Shown: positions 11,409-22,043, counted from the stretch's first letter. The stretch is 64,000 nucleotides of DNA from Gari tellinella (GCA_922989275.2 OV277861.1:46787623-46851622), one strand, 5' to 3'. The notes: a model not told the origin generated them from the letters alone. Made by a program: numbers and translations.

Positions 11409-11604
11409 CAGGGCTCCAGATAAGAGTGAGTTATTTCAACAAATCAAACATTTTCTCACTCATTTCATCACCAAATCCTATGGTGTTACTACTCATTAGA
11501 ATCGTCTCGAAGAGACGATTCTAATGAGTAGTGACACCATAGGATTTAATTCAAAAATAAAGATTTCAGTTTTTGAAAAACTACCCTTATCTGGTGCTCT
11601 GCCT
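11409..11604. mobile_element. MITE family B copy
   Basis: Ends are CAGGGCTCCAGATAAGAG and CTTATCTGGTGCTCTG, around a perfect central palindrome (ATTAGAATCGTCTC/GAGACGATTCTAAT). Confidence 0.85.
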
Positions 11605-12021
11605 ACCATACAGATTTTCCAAACAATTGTATTCACAACGGACATGCACGTTAAAATGCACAGCTCTTCTACAAGATCTTTGTTCTTTCACGAAATTCAC
11701 GTCTTTTTATGACTTTGTTCTTTCAGGTCTTTTTTATGACTTTATCTGTCTATCGATCTCTTAACTCTCTGCACACTACATGTAACAGCTAGCTTACAAA
11801 CAGTTTTAATCAAGGTAAGATGCCGAGAAACTCAAGGTCTCGTCAGAATCCAAACTGCTTGAAAATCTGAGAATACGCTATTGATGAATCTTTATCCTGC
11901 AAAATTTTCAAAAGAAATCCGAGAAAATAATCATCAAATGTGAGAAAATAATCAAAACTTATGAAAGAAGCAGAAGAGGTATGTTGCAAAAAGTAAAGAA
12001 GAAAAATATACTTACATGATC

Positions 12022-12178
12022 CAGGGCTCCAGATAAGAGGGAGTAAACCAAACAAATTAAGCATTTTCTCTTATTTAAGCACCAAACCGTATGGTGTTAC
12101 TACTCATTAGAAATCGTCTCTAATAGAGGATTTTAATGAGTAGTAACACCATAGGGTTTAATGCACAAATAAAGAAAG
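12022..12178. mobile_element. MITE family B, 3'-truncated
   Basis: The left end is CAGGGCTCCAGATAAGAGG, and the core is worn on its right side (CTAATAGAGGATTTTAATG). The right terminus is missing. Confidence 0.75.
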
Positions 12179-12195
12179 AATGTTAATTGGTTTTA

Positions 12196-12348
12196 CAAAA
12201 GATAGATGACAGCTTAAAGCAGGGTGACCGTAAACAGAAAGCTCCTTATGGAGCTTTCTGTTTTTTCACCTTGCTTTAAGCAGTCACCCGTTGTAAATGC
12301 CTTATAATTAACACAATTTATTGGTAATTATAGAGAGGTTTTACTGTA
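12196..12348. mobile_element. MITE family C, 5'-truncated
   Basis: The core is GAAAGCTCCTTATGGAGCTT and the right end is AGAGAGGTTTTACTGTA. The left terminus is missing. Confidence 0.75.
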
Positions 12349-12371
12349 CCGCTCAAAGAGTTATCTAAATG

Positions 12372-12563
12372 CAGGGCTCCAGATAAGAGGGGTATTTCAA
12401 AAACTAAAATCTTCATTTCTGTTTTAAACCCTATTATGTCACTACTCATTAGAATCGTCTCGAAGAGACGATTCTAATGAGTAGTAATACCATAGGATTT
12501 GATGCTGAAATAAGTGAGAAATGTTTGATTTGTGCAGTTTACTCCCTCTTATCTGGAGCCCTG
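12372..12563. mobile_element. MITE family B copy
   Basis: It is complete, CAGGGCTCCAGATAAGAGG … CTTATCTGGAGCCCTG, with an intact palindromic core (CGTCTCGAAGAGACG). Confidence 0.9.
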
Positions 12564-12825
12564 TAAACGGTACATAAACTAGCAACATACCGTAGAGGCG
12601 CTGCATGCAGAACCATTTTGTTGCTCCGCTATCACAGGTAATCTGCACACCATCATTGCAACACTTTCTATTTCTGCTATCAAACCCATCTGAAAACAAG
12701 AGTTCCAAAAAATAAAACCATTTACTATCTGAAGACATCCGCATTCCTTCAAGTAACGGAATCAGGTATGAAAGTTCTATCAAATAAGACTAGAGAAGTT
12801 TGCAAATTACTTTTTAAAGTTTTAA
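12564..12825. other. Unassigned sequence
   Basis: A 113-codon open frame on the - strand (12442-12783) reaches into this interval, but half of it is the MITE B core and the rest matches no family I know. I do not call a gene. Confidence 0.3.
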
Positions 12826-13069
12826 CCCATTACCCCATAAATATGCCTTTTTACGACTTTAATTTATTCTTCTACTGAAGAAAATGTTTCCAATTTATAC
12901 TGTTACAATTGAGAATCATAATAAATATTAACTATATTCTAGTAGATGATAGCTTAAAGCAGGCTTAAAGTAAAGCAGAATGCGCCTTAGGGCGCATTCT
13001 GCTTTACTTTCAACCTGCTTTACGTAGTCACCTATCTTCAATAGTAGAACTAGGTTATGGGGTAATGGG
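12826..13069. mobile_element. MITE family A copy, reference 244 bp
   Basis: TTAA target duplications are at 12822-12825 and 13070-13073. The ends are CCCATTACCCCATAAATATG and GTTATGGGGTAATGGG. The core (AAGCAGAATGCGCCTTAGGG…) folds into a hairpin of about 65 nt. Confidence 0.92.
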
Positions 13070-13462
13070 TTAAAGTTTGAACAATGTTTTATCCATCAAA
13101 CTTTTTCCTTCTATAGACATCATAGCCCATTTCCCCCATAAATACGCCTTTTACCACTTTTAGGGAGAAGTCAGTTTTACTTTATGCTGTCAACAATCTT
13201 TCATAATTATCAATGAATTTTCTTTTCCATGATTGCCCTCCAAGTCTAATAAGGGTCTAAACTGTTTACAAAGGATATATATAGCTGGTTCCTATACGAA
13301 AAAGATTTAATACTAAAAATAACATATAGAGGAAAAGAATCAAATGCCAAAAACCAGCCCATCTTTCAAATAGTACGGTATTCATAGCAGGGTTTTACTA
13401 TACAGTAAAACTTCTCTATTACAACCACTAAACAAGAGGGCCTGAAGGCACTGATATCGCTC
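13070..13462. other. Non-coding with MITE fragments
   Basis: It contains a family A left-end fragment (CCCATTTCCCCCATAAATAC, about 13127) and a family C left-end fragment (TACAGTAAAACTTCTCTATT, 13411). No gene is seen. Confidence 0.5.
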
Positions 13463-14671
13463 ACCTGTTAGAATGAAGCCTGATAGCTTTACCATTGAAT
13501 TTCACCCATTTTATTCTAAATCCATTCAAATTTGTAGTATATAGCATGCATACAATATTGGAATATGAACTACTCTAGTATAGTAGAGTACATCAAGGGC
13601 AGATAACTAAGAGCCTAAATAATACTTAAATTAAGCCTTTTCTAGCATTTCAAAGTATATCAAGGGCAGATAGCTCTTGCCACAATTATGCAATAATTGC
13701 ACTCCCTCGAGAACTTATAGCTATATACATTGTGTGCAAGTATAATCAAAATCCATCGAAAACTGTAGTTGCAAGAGTGTAAACACTGTTAGATATGACT
13801 TTTTAAGCAATTCAAGGGTGGATAACTCTTGACCTATTTGTCCGATTTCAACCAAAATCAATCTCGTCTGAACTCTTATGTCATATACAATCTGAGCAAG
13901 TTTAAGAAAGATTAGATAAATTTAGTGTGGCCTCTAGAGTGTAAACACCGTTAAATATGACATTTTCAGCAATTCAAAGGTAGATTACTCTTGACCTAGT
14001 GGTCCGATTTCATCAATAATCTAACTCATACTAAATCTTATGGTCATATACAATCTGAGCAAGTTTGAGAAAGATTGGATAAAAATTGTGGCCTCTAGAG
14101 TGTAAACATTGTTAAATATGGCATTTTCAGAAATTCAAAGGTAGATAACTCTTGATCTATTTGTCCGATTTCAACCATAATCAAACTCATTTGAACTCTT
14201 ATGGTCATATACAATCTGTGCAACTTGAGAAAGATTGGATTAAAATTGTGGCCTCTAAAGTGTAAACACTGTTAAATATGGCATTTTCAGCAATTCAAAA
14301 GTAGATCACTCTTGACCTATTAGTTTGATTTCAACCATAATCAAACTCATCCGAACTCTACTAGTTTCATACAATATGAGCACATTTGAAAAAGTTTGGA
14401 TTATAATTGTGGCCTCTCGAGTGTAAACACTGTTAAATATGGCATTTTCAGAAATTCAAAGGTAGATCACTCTTGACCTATTGGTTTGATTTCAACCATA
14501 ATTGAACTCATCCGAACTCTTATGGTAATATACAATCTTTGCAAGTTATAGAAAGATTGGATTAAATTTGTGGCCTCTAGAGTGTAAACACTCAAATTGT
14601 TGACGACAAACGACGGACATTCAAGGATTGCAAAAGCTCACCCTGGGCTAGCTCAGGTGAGCTAAAAAGGT
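13463..14671 (+). repeat. Hairpin-ended repeat with 161-bp tandem array
   Basis: It begins near ATCGCTCACCTG and ends with ACGACGGAC, then a hairpin AGCTCACCCTGGGC…AGGTGAGCT plus AAAA. The inside is an array of about five units of about 161 bp. The landmark GTGTAAACACTGTTAAATAT recurs at about 13777, 13938, 14100, 14260, 14421 and, cut short, at 14581. It belongs to the same broad family as the ends at 1-92 and 34140-34205. Confidence 0.7.
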
Positions 14672-14679
14672 GAATTGAT

Positions 14680-14826
14680 TGTAAAAAGACATGCAAGGTG
14701 ACAGTAAAACAGAAAGCTCCTAAAGGAGCTATCTGTTTTACTGTCACCTTGCTTAAAGCAGTCATCTGATGTAAACACCTAAAAATTAACACAATTAAGT
14801 GATCATAGTAAAGAGTAGGACTGTAA
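14680..14826. mobile_element. MITE family C, partial
   Basis: The core is GAAAGCTCCTAAAGGAGC, with the arm AACACCTAAAAATTAACAC and a worn right end (AGAGTAGGACTGTA). The left terminus is missing. Confidence 0.7.
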
Positions 14827-15487
14827 TGAATACACCATGTAGCGAATACGAATTCACATCATGATATAGGGTGACAAATACGAATTATTATTCAGGAATA
14901 TGAATGCAATAGTTTCTTTGTAGATCTTTTTGTGAAACTTATATCTTGTTACTACTGATTATCCTATTCATTTTTTTTTCATTTAATTGTTACCTTTTAA
15001 AATTAAAGTATTTTGAAGTACAATTTTTATTTGCTTTAATTTCTGTGTTAGTGGTTGAAGTCAAGATAAACCCCATCATCATAGCAAATTGCAATATGGT
15101 ACTAGAGATTGTTAGTAAGCTGCAATTTTCACCCTTTTTAGCATCTTTTCTTTTTGGTACTGGTGAATATTCGGTTCTTGAACACACGAATACATGTACG
15201 ATACGTATTCACCAAAATCAGTATTCGAATATATTCAAATATTCGAGTGTACAGCCCTAGTAAAGAGGTTTTACTATACAGTCTGTTAAAAATCCATTTC
15301 TCCTCCTAACTTCTACAGACAATAAATAATGCAAACATGTGTCACTGTGAGAGTATGACTGCATTCTGCTACATCAAACTCATTCATATCAATTTTAAAA
15401 GCACTTAACCAGTAATTAAGACAAATAACCAATACCGTGTCTGGGTGAAGTTTCCATGCTGTTGCTCTGTGCCTATAGCCCAAATTA
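14827..15487. other. No gene recognised
   Basis: AT-rich sequence. The 104-codon open frame (14946-15260, +) has no domain or composition that suggests a real protein. It runs into repeated ATTCGAATA motifs and a family C right-end fragment at about 15266. Confidence 0.4.
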
Positions 15488-15680
15488 CAGGCGAACTTCG
15501 ATATCTCGAACTCAGTTCAGTCGAACATACCCATATTTCAATGTTAAAACGTGGCTAAGCCACGTTTTAACATTGAAATAAGGGTATGTTCGACTTAACT
15601 GAGTATGAAATAATGCAGTTCATGTGTCGAAATATCGGATAGTTTGAGTTAAGCGAGTTCGAGATATTGAAGTTTGACTG
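15488..15680. mobile_element. MITE family F copy
   Basis: Ends are CAGGCGAACTTCGATATCTC and …TTGAAGTTTGACTG, flanked by TA. The central palindrome is AATGTTAAAACGTGGC / GCCACGTTTTAACATT. Confidence 0.88.
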
Positions 15681-15771
15681 TACATTACAGCTGAAACCAG
15701 ACCCCAGCAGCTCCTTTCATGGTAAAAATTCCCTGTCACCTATAGTGTATCATCTTCTTGAAACCCTTTAA

Positions 15772-15976
15772 CCCCTTCACTGCCATGACAGCATCTGTTT
15801 TAAACAATTGTCATTTGCTTTTGTTTCTCACATTTGAGTTTTAAGTAAATTGACTAAAGTAATATTGTAATGAGTGTCAAACAGTTTGGATCCTGATCAG
15901 ATGCTGCATTATGCGTCATCTGATCAGGATCCAAACTGTTTGCAAATAACCATTGTCACTCGGGTAAATGAAGGGG
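15772..15976. mobile_element. TTAA-type MITE carrying a D core
   Basis: TTAA duplications are at 15768-15771 and 15977-15980. The ends are CCCCTTCACTGCC and GGTAAATGAAGGGG. The core, CAAACAGTTTGGATCCTGAT … ATCAGGATCCAAACTGTTTG, is the D palindrome. It is one of three outer frames in which this core occurs. Confidence 0.85.
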
Positions 15977-16076
15977 TTAATGTACGGAACTTTCAAAAGG
16001 AATTTTTTTTCTTTTTAAAAATTACCAGTTTATGTTGAGCTGCTTCAAGACAATACTTCAACTGGAAACCAAATGT

Positions 16077-16142
16077 GCAGATCTATATCAATTGGTCAGA
16101 GGGCTCTTGAAGGAATCTTATCAAGATCTACACTGTTTGCAA
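16077..16142. repeat. D-type palindromic core, worn
   Basis: GTCAGAGGGCTCTTGAAGG with a degenerate right arm and the usual CTACACTGTTTGCAAGGGAC ending. A worn second one lies at about 16280-16346. Confidence 0.5.
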
Positions 16143-16371
16143 GGGACAAATATACTGGTGACCTGCACTGTAAGGTTTGACCCTCATCTTGCTGAAATAT
16201 TATTGGCTATAAAATTGTTTTCAGCAAAATAAAATCAAAATCACTTTTTTTAATGCAAAAAAAACTTCCAGTAGGGATGCAAAATACTTTGGATTCTGAT
16301 AAGATGCCGAGTTACTTGCTGTTTTGGATCTGGACCCAAACTGTTTGCAAATATAAAAGTCATGTATATTC

Positions 16372-16562
16372 GGGGCTCTAGATTAGATGAAGTTTACTGA
16401 ACAAATTCAATATTTTCTCACTCATTTCAGCACCAATCCTATGATGTTACTACTTATTAGAATCGTCTCTTCGAGACGATTCTAATGAGTAGTAACACCA
16501 TAGGGTTTAATGCAGAAATAAAGATTTTAATCTTTGAAAAACTATCCTTATCTGGAGCCCTG
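16372..16562. mobile_element. MITE family B copy
   Basis: GGGGCTCTAGATTAGATG … CTTATCTGGAGCCCTG, with an intact core (CGTCTCTTCGAGACG). Confidence 0.85.
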
Positions 16563-16923
16563 TATATTGTTTTGCAGGATAAAGAGGTTCATCAATAATT
16601 TATGCCAATTTGACCCTTTTTATAGCACAAGTCATCTCCACAGGACTGGTTTAACTACCAACAAGTAATCATGGGTGTCATTAATTTCAATTATGGTCCA
16701 TCAAATTAACTCGACCAAAAGACTGACCATATGTCTTCAGAGATCGAGTTGCAGGACAAATTATGACCATAAAAGGCAATGATAATGGCAGGTTGTCACA
16801 TGATCTGTGCATCAGCTTTGTAATCTTTGTAGAAACTAATTAAGTGTACAGATATCCAGCCTCCTTCATGGATGAGTCACCAACTATGACCCTTTCCCTC
16901 ACAGCGAGATAGGTGGTTGTTAA
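16563..16923. other. No gene recognised
   Basis: About 360 bp of unique-looking sequence. It has the inverted pair CATAATTTGTCC / GGACCATAATTG-like but nothing clear enough to name. Confidence 0.35.
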
Positions 16924-17169
16924 CCCTTTCCCCCATGGAAACGCCTTTTAGCGCATTTAATTTGTTCCTCCACAGAAGAAAATAGTTCCAATTTACACCG
17001 TCATGAATATGTAACAAAAGCAATATTTTCTAAATCCTTGGCAGATATTAGCTTTAAGCAGGTAGAAAGTAAAGCAGAATGTGCCTTATGGCACATTCTG
17101 ATTTACTTTCAACCTGCTTTAAGAGGTTACCGGTCTTCAAAACTAGAAATAGGCTATGGGGTAAAGGGA
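16924..17169. mobile_element. MITE family A copy
   Basis: A TTAA precedes CCCTTTCCCCCATGGAAACG. The right end is GGCTATGGGGTAAAGGG, and the core is AGCAGAATGTGCCTTATGGC. Confidence 0.85.
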
Positions 17170-17187
17170 TACAAGCAGGCTGAAATA

Positions 17188-17357
17188 GGGCTCCAGATAA
17201 GAGAAAGTAAACTGAATAATTCAAACATTTTACTTGCTTATTTCAGCACCAAATCCTATGATGTGACTACTCATTAGAATCGTCTCAGTGACAGCATAGG
17301 GTTTAATGCAGAAATAAAGATTTTAGTTTTTTAAATACTCCCCTTATCTGGAGCCCT
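17188..17357. mobile_element. MITE family B inserted in a family A remnant
   Basis: GGGCTCCAGATAAGAG … CTTATCTGGAGCCCTA. The flanks AGCAGGCTGAAA (left) and TGAAAGTAAAGCAAAATGC (right) are two sides of a family A core, so B landed in A. The right half of B's central palindrome is deleted. Confidence 0.8.
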
Positions 17358-17457
17358 ATTGAAAGTAAAGCAAAATGCTCATATAAGAGTTTTCTACTTA
17401 ATAAATTGGAAGGAGAGGCAAGTACAGTAGTACACTCACAACCGAGGCAATATGGTG

Positions 17458-17520
17458 TTAACCGTTTTTTATTCACATTCAACGTTTCGACCTTCAACGG
17501 GTCTTCATCAGGAATACATA
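17458..17520 (-). ncRNA. Hammerhead-ribozyme-like motif at the PLE 3' end
   Basis: On the - strand the sequence reads CTGATGA (17511-17505), a stem II of GACC/GGTC with a 7-nt loop, then GAAA (17488-17485). A short stem III is possible (CGTT at 17484-17481 with AACG at 17466-17463). Stem I can form between ATATG (5') and CATAT (3'), with an internal loop. Small hammerheads are known in Penelope-like elements. The cleavage-site triplet (…GTTA) and an unpaired G make catalytic activity uncertain. Confidence 0.6.
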
Positions 17521-17791
17521 TAAGTCAAACATCTTACTGAAGTACTATGAAAAGCGGTACTTAAATCACGTGATCAGATTCTAAAAATAGAAAGTACCCT
17601 CCGTTGTAACTACGGGTGGTATTTTCTGTTCTTAGGTAAGGATATGTTTTTGTAATTTGGGAGGATTATTTTAATAGTAAATGTACACAAAAGTTAAGTT
17701 ATGTAATTCAGTAAGTAAAGATGGATGAGATAACAAAATTATGAATACAATAAAAAAGAGGTGAATGTGTCCTGTTTTAAAGTTTAAAATT

Positions 17792-18365
17792 CTAATTAGA
17801 GTTCGTAGTTTGGTCAAGGAGACCGTAAACTGAATAAATAAAAATGTCAATGTTATTGGTTTCTGCTCTTTCGTCTTGGCAAATGGTTGCGTCAGAACTT
17901 GAGGCTGCTGGTCGTTCGTCTGGTAGTGGGCTGATGATTTTCGGTAGTTTCGTCATCTCTTTCAGAATGGCCCTTATGTCATTGTCTCGCCTGTCTTCTG
18001 GTCTCATGGCTGGTACAATTCTAAACCGTGGTACCGCCTCGAAAGGTGGTATCCACGGTTTAGGTGGTTCAATTTCTGGAATTTTGACTGTAATCCGTCG
18101 GCATTTTGTTACCTCAGTGTTATGTTTCTTCTTTGAATGTACCTGTACATTGTCTTTTCTGGCAAAATAATTTTGAGCAGTACGGGCACTGAAATTTCCT
18201 CTTCATTTTGTCGTGAGTTTCTAGATGCCTTTTGAAGTGGTAAAGATTTCCCTTAATGATGCTGTTGCAAGTCACGCATTGGTTTAAGTTGTCTCCAATC
18301 CTCCGGTATGAATAGTCGGGTGGTGGTCTCGGCTTTTTTGTTTTCTTTACTTTCGGTTTGTCCAT
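17792..18365 (-). pseudogene. PLE ORF3: C2H2-type zinc-finger protein, one frameshift
   Basis: It starts (MDKPKVKKTKKPRPPPDYS) one base after the TAA of the RT-endonuclease ORF. The first finger-like motif is CVTC … RHLETH at residues 30-51. The second starts CPYCSKLFC, and then the frame is lost near 18153-18163. In the other frame a histidine-bearing continuation (VQVHSKKKH) follows, then a proline-rich stretch, MRPEDRRDNDIRAILKEMTK and a stop at about 17792. The frame shift breaks the second finger exactly between its Cys and His pairs. The reading of a single two-finger protein is inference. Confidence 0.65.
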
Positions 18366-18366
18366 T

Positions 18367-20601
18367 TTATTGAATTAAGTTGAGTCCGTGTGGAGTTTTT
18401 GTCTTCATAAAAGCAATCAGGGCTTCCTCGGTACGAAGGCGGATGTTGTTGTCTCTCGGGGTTACCGTTAGGATTGTTACGTCAATGTCTTTAGCGTTGT
18501 GTCCGTCACGTGTGAAGTGTCGTGATACGGGTTTGCCGTCATTTTCGTTTCTGACGTCGTTGCTATGACCATAAAGACGGTCTCTGATGGTGTTCTTGGT
18601 CTGTCCTATGTATTGAATTCCACATTTTTGGCATGATATCATGTATACTATGCTGACTGTTTCACATGTATAAGAACCATTAATATGAAACTGTCGTTGG
18701 TTGCTGTGACTCTGGATTTTGTTTTTTCCTTTAATGTAACGGCACGCGAAGCAATTTTTTCCACATGGGTGGCTGCCTTTGGTCGTTGTCTTTATTGTTA
18801 GGTCCGATTTTACTAGGTGTTGTCTGAGATTTGGAGGTTTTTTGAATACTGTGGCTAGTTTGATGTCCTGAAATACGTGGCTTTCTGTCCCATGGTATAG
18901 GAGATGTCGGTTTCTGTTGATTATGCTGTTGAGATCCGGGTTTAGGGGGTTGTAGGTGGTGATGAACGGTATGATAGTTTTTTGTGGCGTTGATACCTTG
19001 TTTTTGAGTAGTTCCTCTCTGTCCAATTGTCTTGCCTTTTTTACTGCGGTTTTTATCAGTCTTCCTGGGTATCCTCTGGCTAGTAGGTTTTGGTGGAGTT
19101 TCTTTGTGCATTGATCATATGACTCTAAATTGCTGCAGATTCGTCTTATTCTGACTGCTTGGCTATAGGGGATGCTGTTTTTTTGGTGTTGAGGGTGGTA
19201 AGATTCGTAGTGCAGGTACATATTTGCGTCTGTGGGTTTTGAGTATAGGGTGGTGGATAGTTCTCCTGTTTCTGGGTTTTTGTGGACCGTTGTGTCTAGA
19301 AAATTGGCCGATGTCTGGCTGATTTCGATGGTGAATCATATGGACTCATGGAAGGAGTTTAAGGCCATAATGAAGGCATCAAGATCCTCTCGACTGTGTG
19401 GCCAAACTGAGAATATGTCGTCTATGAACCGCCACCATATCATTGGTTTTGTCGTTCTTTTATTGAGAAACTGTGATTCTATTGTGTGCATAAAAAGTAT
19501 AGCGTAGCTGGGCGCACATTTCGTGCCCATTGTGGTACCTGACTTCTGCCTATAGTACTTTCCGTTAAACGTAAATGCCGTTTTGGTGAGAATAAAATGA
19601 AGAAAACGTAAGAGTATCCATGTTTGTGGGTCTTTAGTACGTCTTTTTTCTAGGGCTTCTTTTACGGCGAGGATGCCTTCTCTGTGTGGTATGTTGGTAT
19701 ATAATGCGGTTACGTCAATTGTTATCAGAAAGGCGTCTTTTGGTATTTGTCCTAAGTCTTTTAATTTCTGTAGGAAATGGTTGGTATCTTTGATGTAGGA
19801 CGGTACTGTTTGAGCCAAAGGTTGTATGAAATAGTCAACGAATTCGGATAGTTTTTCGGTGGGTCCACCACATGCTGATACTATAGGTCTTCCTGGATTC
19901 TGGGGTTTGTGTATTTTCGGTAAGAGGTAAAATACTGGTGTTCTGCAGTGGCGAGGTGTCAGGTATTCAATATTGTCTGTTCTCAGGAGTTGATGTTTTC
20001 GTAAATATCCGAGAAACTGCGTAATGTCCTTGACTGCTTTTTTAGTAAGATCGCATGGTATAGATTCGTATGTGTTTGTGTCCGCAAGTTGTCGTAGGCC
20101 TTCCTTTATGTAGTCAGTTTTATTCATAATTACTATGCTGCCGCCTTTATCTGCTGGTTTAATGATTATGTCTTTGTTTTCCTTTAATGATTGGATAGCT
20201 TTGAATTCTGTTTCCGAAGTGTTGGTTTGCGTCTGTGTCGGTTTGGTTTGTTTAAGGGCGCTGTCCTGGGTGACTAGTAAGAAGGTATCAAGAGTTTTTG
20301 ATTTTCCCGGTGGCGGGGTCCATCCTGAGCTGACTTTAAACGGGTCCCTGTGGGTGGTTGAGTCGTTTTCAGCAAAGTGTAGTTTCAGTCTCATTCTTCT
20401 TTCAAATAGTAGTGCGTCTCTATGTAGTTCGTATTGCTGGAGGGTTCTGGGGGTCGGGCAAAAGGATAATCCTCTGCATAAAACGGTTTTTTCTGCTGGT
20501 GTGGGCGAGTAGTTGGATAAGTTGGTGACCCATTTGTTGTAGTTGTGGTGCATTTTGCGAGCTTCATATTCCGTTTTGGGTCTAAAGCGTCTTCTGGTCA
20601 T
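18367..20601 (-). pseudogene. PLE reverse transcriptase with GIY-YIG endonuclease, one in-frame TGA
   Basis: It spans 745 codons in one frame, interrupted only by TGA at 19338-19336. RT motifs in order are KPADKGGSIVI, YLLPKIHKPQNPGRPIVS, the catalytic DVTALYTNIP, GTTMGTKCAPSYA, and the catalytic FIDDIF. The stop falls right after the RT thumb start (NSFHESI). Then come a cysteine motif, CGKNCFAC, and the GIY-YIG nuclease IVYMISCQKCGIQYIGQT with the expected Arg (RDRLYGH) and the RHF…HN segment. The CxxC inside the GIY-YIG spacer and the upstream Cys motif are as in Neptune/Poseidon PLEs. A CGA to TGA transition would explain the stop. ORF1 ends 56 bases upstream and ORF3 starts 1 base downstream. 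Confidence 0.92.
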
Positions 20602-20656
20602 TGTGAAAGTGGCTGGTTTGTGAATTGGTTATAATATGTGGATGTTGGTTTTGTTT

Positions 20657-21277
20657 TTAGAACTGTGGGCGGCTTGGGCCGCCCCTGTCCCCTTTTGTTT
20701 CGGTATTCGTATTCTGTGTTTTCTTCGTTTGTAGGTCTCGTTTTACGGAAATAACAATTTTAGAGATTATATCTGATATGAGGGTTATTTCGTCTACTGA
20801 GGTGTGTTCTTTCAGGTACTTTTCGATTTCTTTGATTTCATTGGTCAAATGCGTGTGTCGTTTTTTCCAGTAATCAAGAAGGATTTCCGTAAGTTGGATA
20901 CCAAAGTTGATATGTGCCTCTTCCCATAAAATTTGAAGAGTTGAATTTATGACTGGTACTTGTGGTGTTAAGTTCACCCTAAGTGATCGAGGTACCGATT
21001 TTGTTTCGATGCATTTTTCCAGATATTGTATGTGGTGTTCTGTCCTGGTTAATTGTATATTCAGTTTTTTCAGAACCTTGAATCTGGATACGTTTTCTTG
21101 GTTAATTTTTCTTTGCGGCGGTTGGTCATCAGCTTTCCGTTTTTTCCGGGCCTGTGAATTAGTCTGTTCCGTGAGCGTTGCTATGGAGCTAGACGGTGTA
21201 GGTGTACGATAACCTGCCTCGTTATCAGAATCCGACATTTTGGAGACGTTTTTTTGGGGTAGGCGAAGTCCTTTCAC
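20657..21277 (-). CDS. PLE ORF1, coiled-coil-like protein
   Basis: 206 residues, intact. The N-terminus is Ser/Thr-rich and disordered. A basic patch (ARKKRKADDQPPQRK) could be a nuclear signal. Residues ~60-185 are rich in Leu, Ile, Glu and Lys with heptad-like spacing (VLKKLNIQLTRTEHHIQYLE; LTNEIKEIEKYLKEH), as expected of a coiled coil. The start could be Met1 or Met14 (MSDSDNEAG, 21238). It lies upstream of the RT ORF on the same strand, as ORF1 does in several animal PLEs. The function is not known and no catalytic motif is seen. Confidence 0.75.
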   Translation of the reverse strand: MKGLRLPQKNVSKMSDSDNEAGYRTPTPSSSIATLTEQTNSQARKKRKADDQPPQRKINQENVSRFKVLKKLNIQLTRTEHHIQYLEKCIETKSVPRSLRVNLTPQVPVINSTLQILWEEAHINFGIQLTEILLDYWKKRHTHLTNEIKEIEKYLKEHTSVDEITLISDIISKIVISVKRDLQTKKTQNTNTETKGDRGGPSRPQF

Positions 21278-21400
21278 AAGGTTTTCTGTAGTGCCTGTGC
21301 AGATGGATCCACTTCTGGATACACGGAGGTCTTCTCAATTGAGTGTAATAGGCCTCCCACACCTGTCGGGTGACTGGAACCTTTCCCTATGCCTGCGGTC

Positions 21401-22043
21401 GGATCCCTCACGGGATTATTATTCAGCCTACTTTATGCAGACACCTGTTAGGATACAAAATGGACTGGGGACAGAGTACAAAAAATATAATAAGTCATTT
21501 AATGAACTGGCATGAAAAAGCGGTTCTATCTCGGAAATGGTTAAATGTTATCTTATACTTTTTGTTCTCTTACCATTATGCCCCAAAGTATTGGGACGGA
21601 GGTCCTGATCAAACAGTGTAGACCCTGAGCAGACTGCTCCCTCAGGAACAAGCAAATTTTGGACACATTACTATGATTAAAGCAATTGGTTAACATTTTC
21701 GAATATTAACAGCATTTATATGTACATAGTGTGTCGCAATATTTTTGGATTTTTAGTGTAGACCTTTAAAAAGCAGAGGAATTTGCAAATTAGTCTGACA
21801 TCAGCAAAAAATATATTTTCATTTCCTCCAGCAATGGAGAAAAATGGTAAATGCCAATGGGACATTACCCGAGCCAATTCAATGACCCCCCCACCCCCCA
21901 CATACACACACACACACATTGTTCTCACTAGACGTTAAAGTAACTGTAAAGAGCATGAAACTTGTGGGATAGCCATCTCAATTTGTCTAGAGAGGCCCTG
22001 ACACACTCAAATTCAAGTGGGGTTTTTTTTCAACCAAACTATC
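21401..22043. other. No gene recognised
   Basis: Unique-looking sequence with a short C-run/CA-run (about 21888-21918). The left part may include the truncated 5' region of the PLE. Confidence 0.4.

Larger units (their letters stand above)
17390..21400 (-). mobile_element. Penelope-like element (Neptune/Poseidon-type), nearly intact
   Basis: Read on the - strand it holds ORF1 (21277-20657), RT plus GIY-YIG endonuclease (20601-18367), a zinc-finger ORF3 (18365-17792) and a 3' region with a hammerhead-like motif. RT with GIY-YIG defines Penelope-like elements. The exact ends are not resolved, and the hammerhead motif is seen only at the 3' side, so the 5' terminal repeat seems truncated. There are only two inactivating lesions, which suggests a recent insertion. 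Confidence 0.9.

Noticed and set aside
12442..12783. 113-codon open frame on the - strand.
   Set aside because: Half of it is the family B palindrome and the rest has no recognisable motif.
13777..14590. Regularly spaced repeats as a CRISPR array.
   Set aside because: The 161-bp units are contiguous and diverge along their whole length. There are no short conserved repeats with unique spacers, and the genome is animal.
18731..20512. Open frames on both strands within the PLE (for example 18731-19111 and 20135-20512).
   Set aside because: They are shadow frames of the RT-endonuclease ORF, which carries the real motifs.
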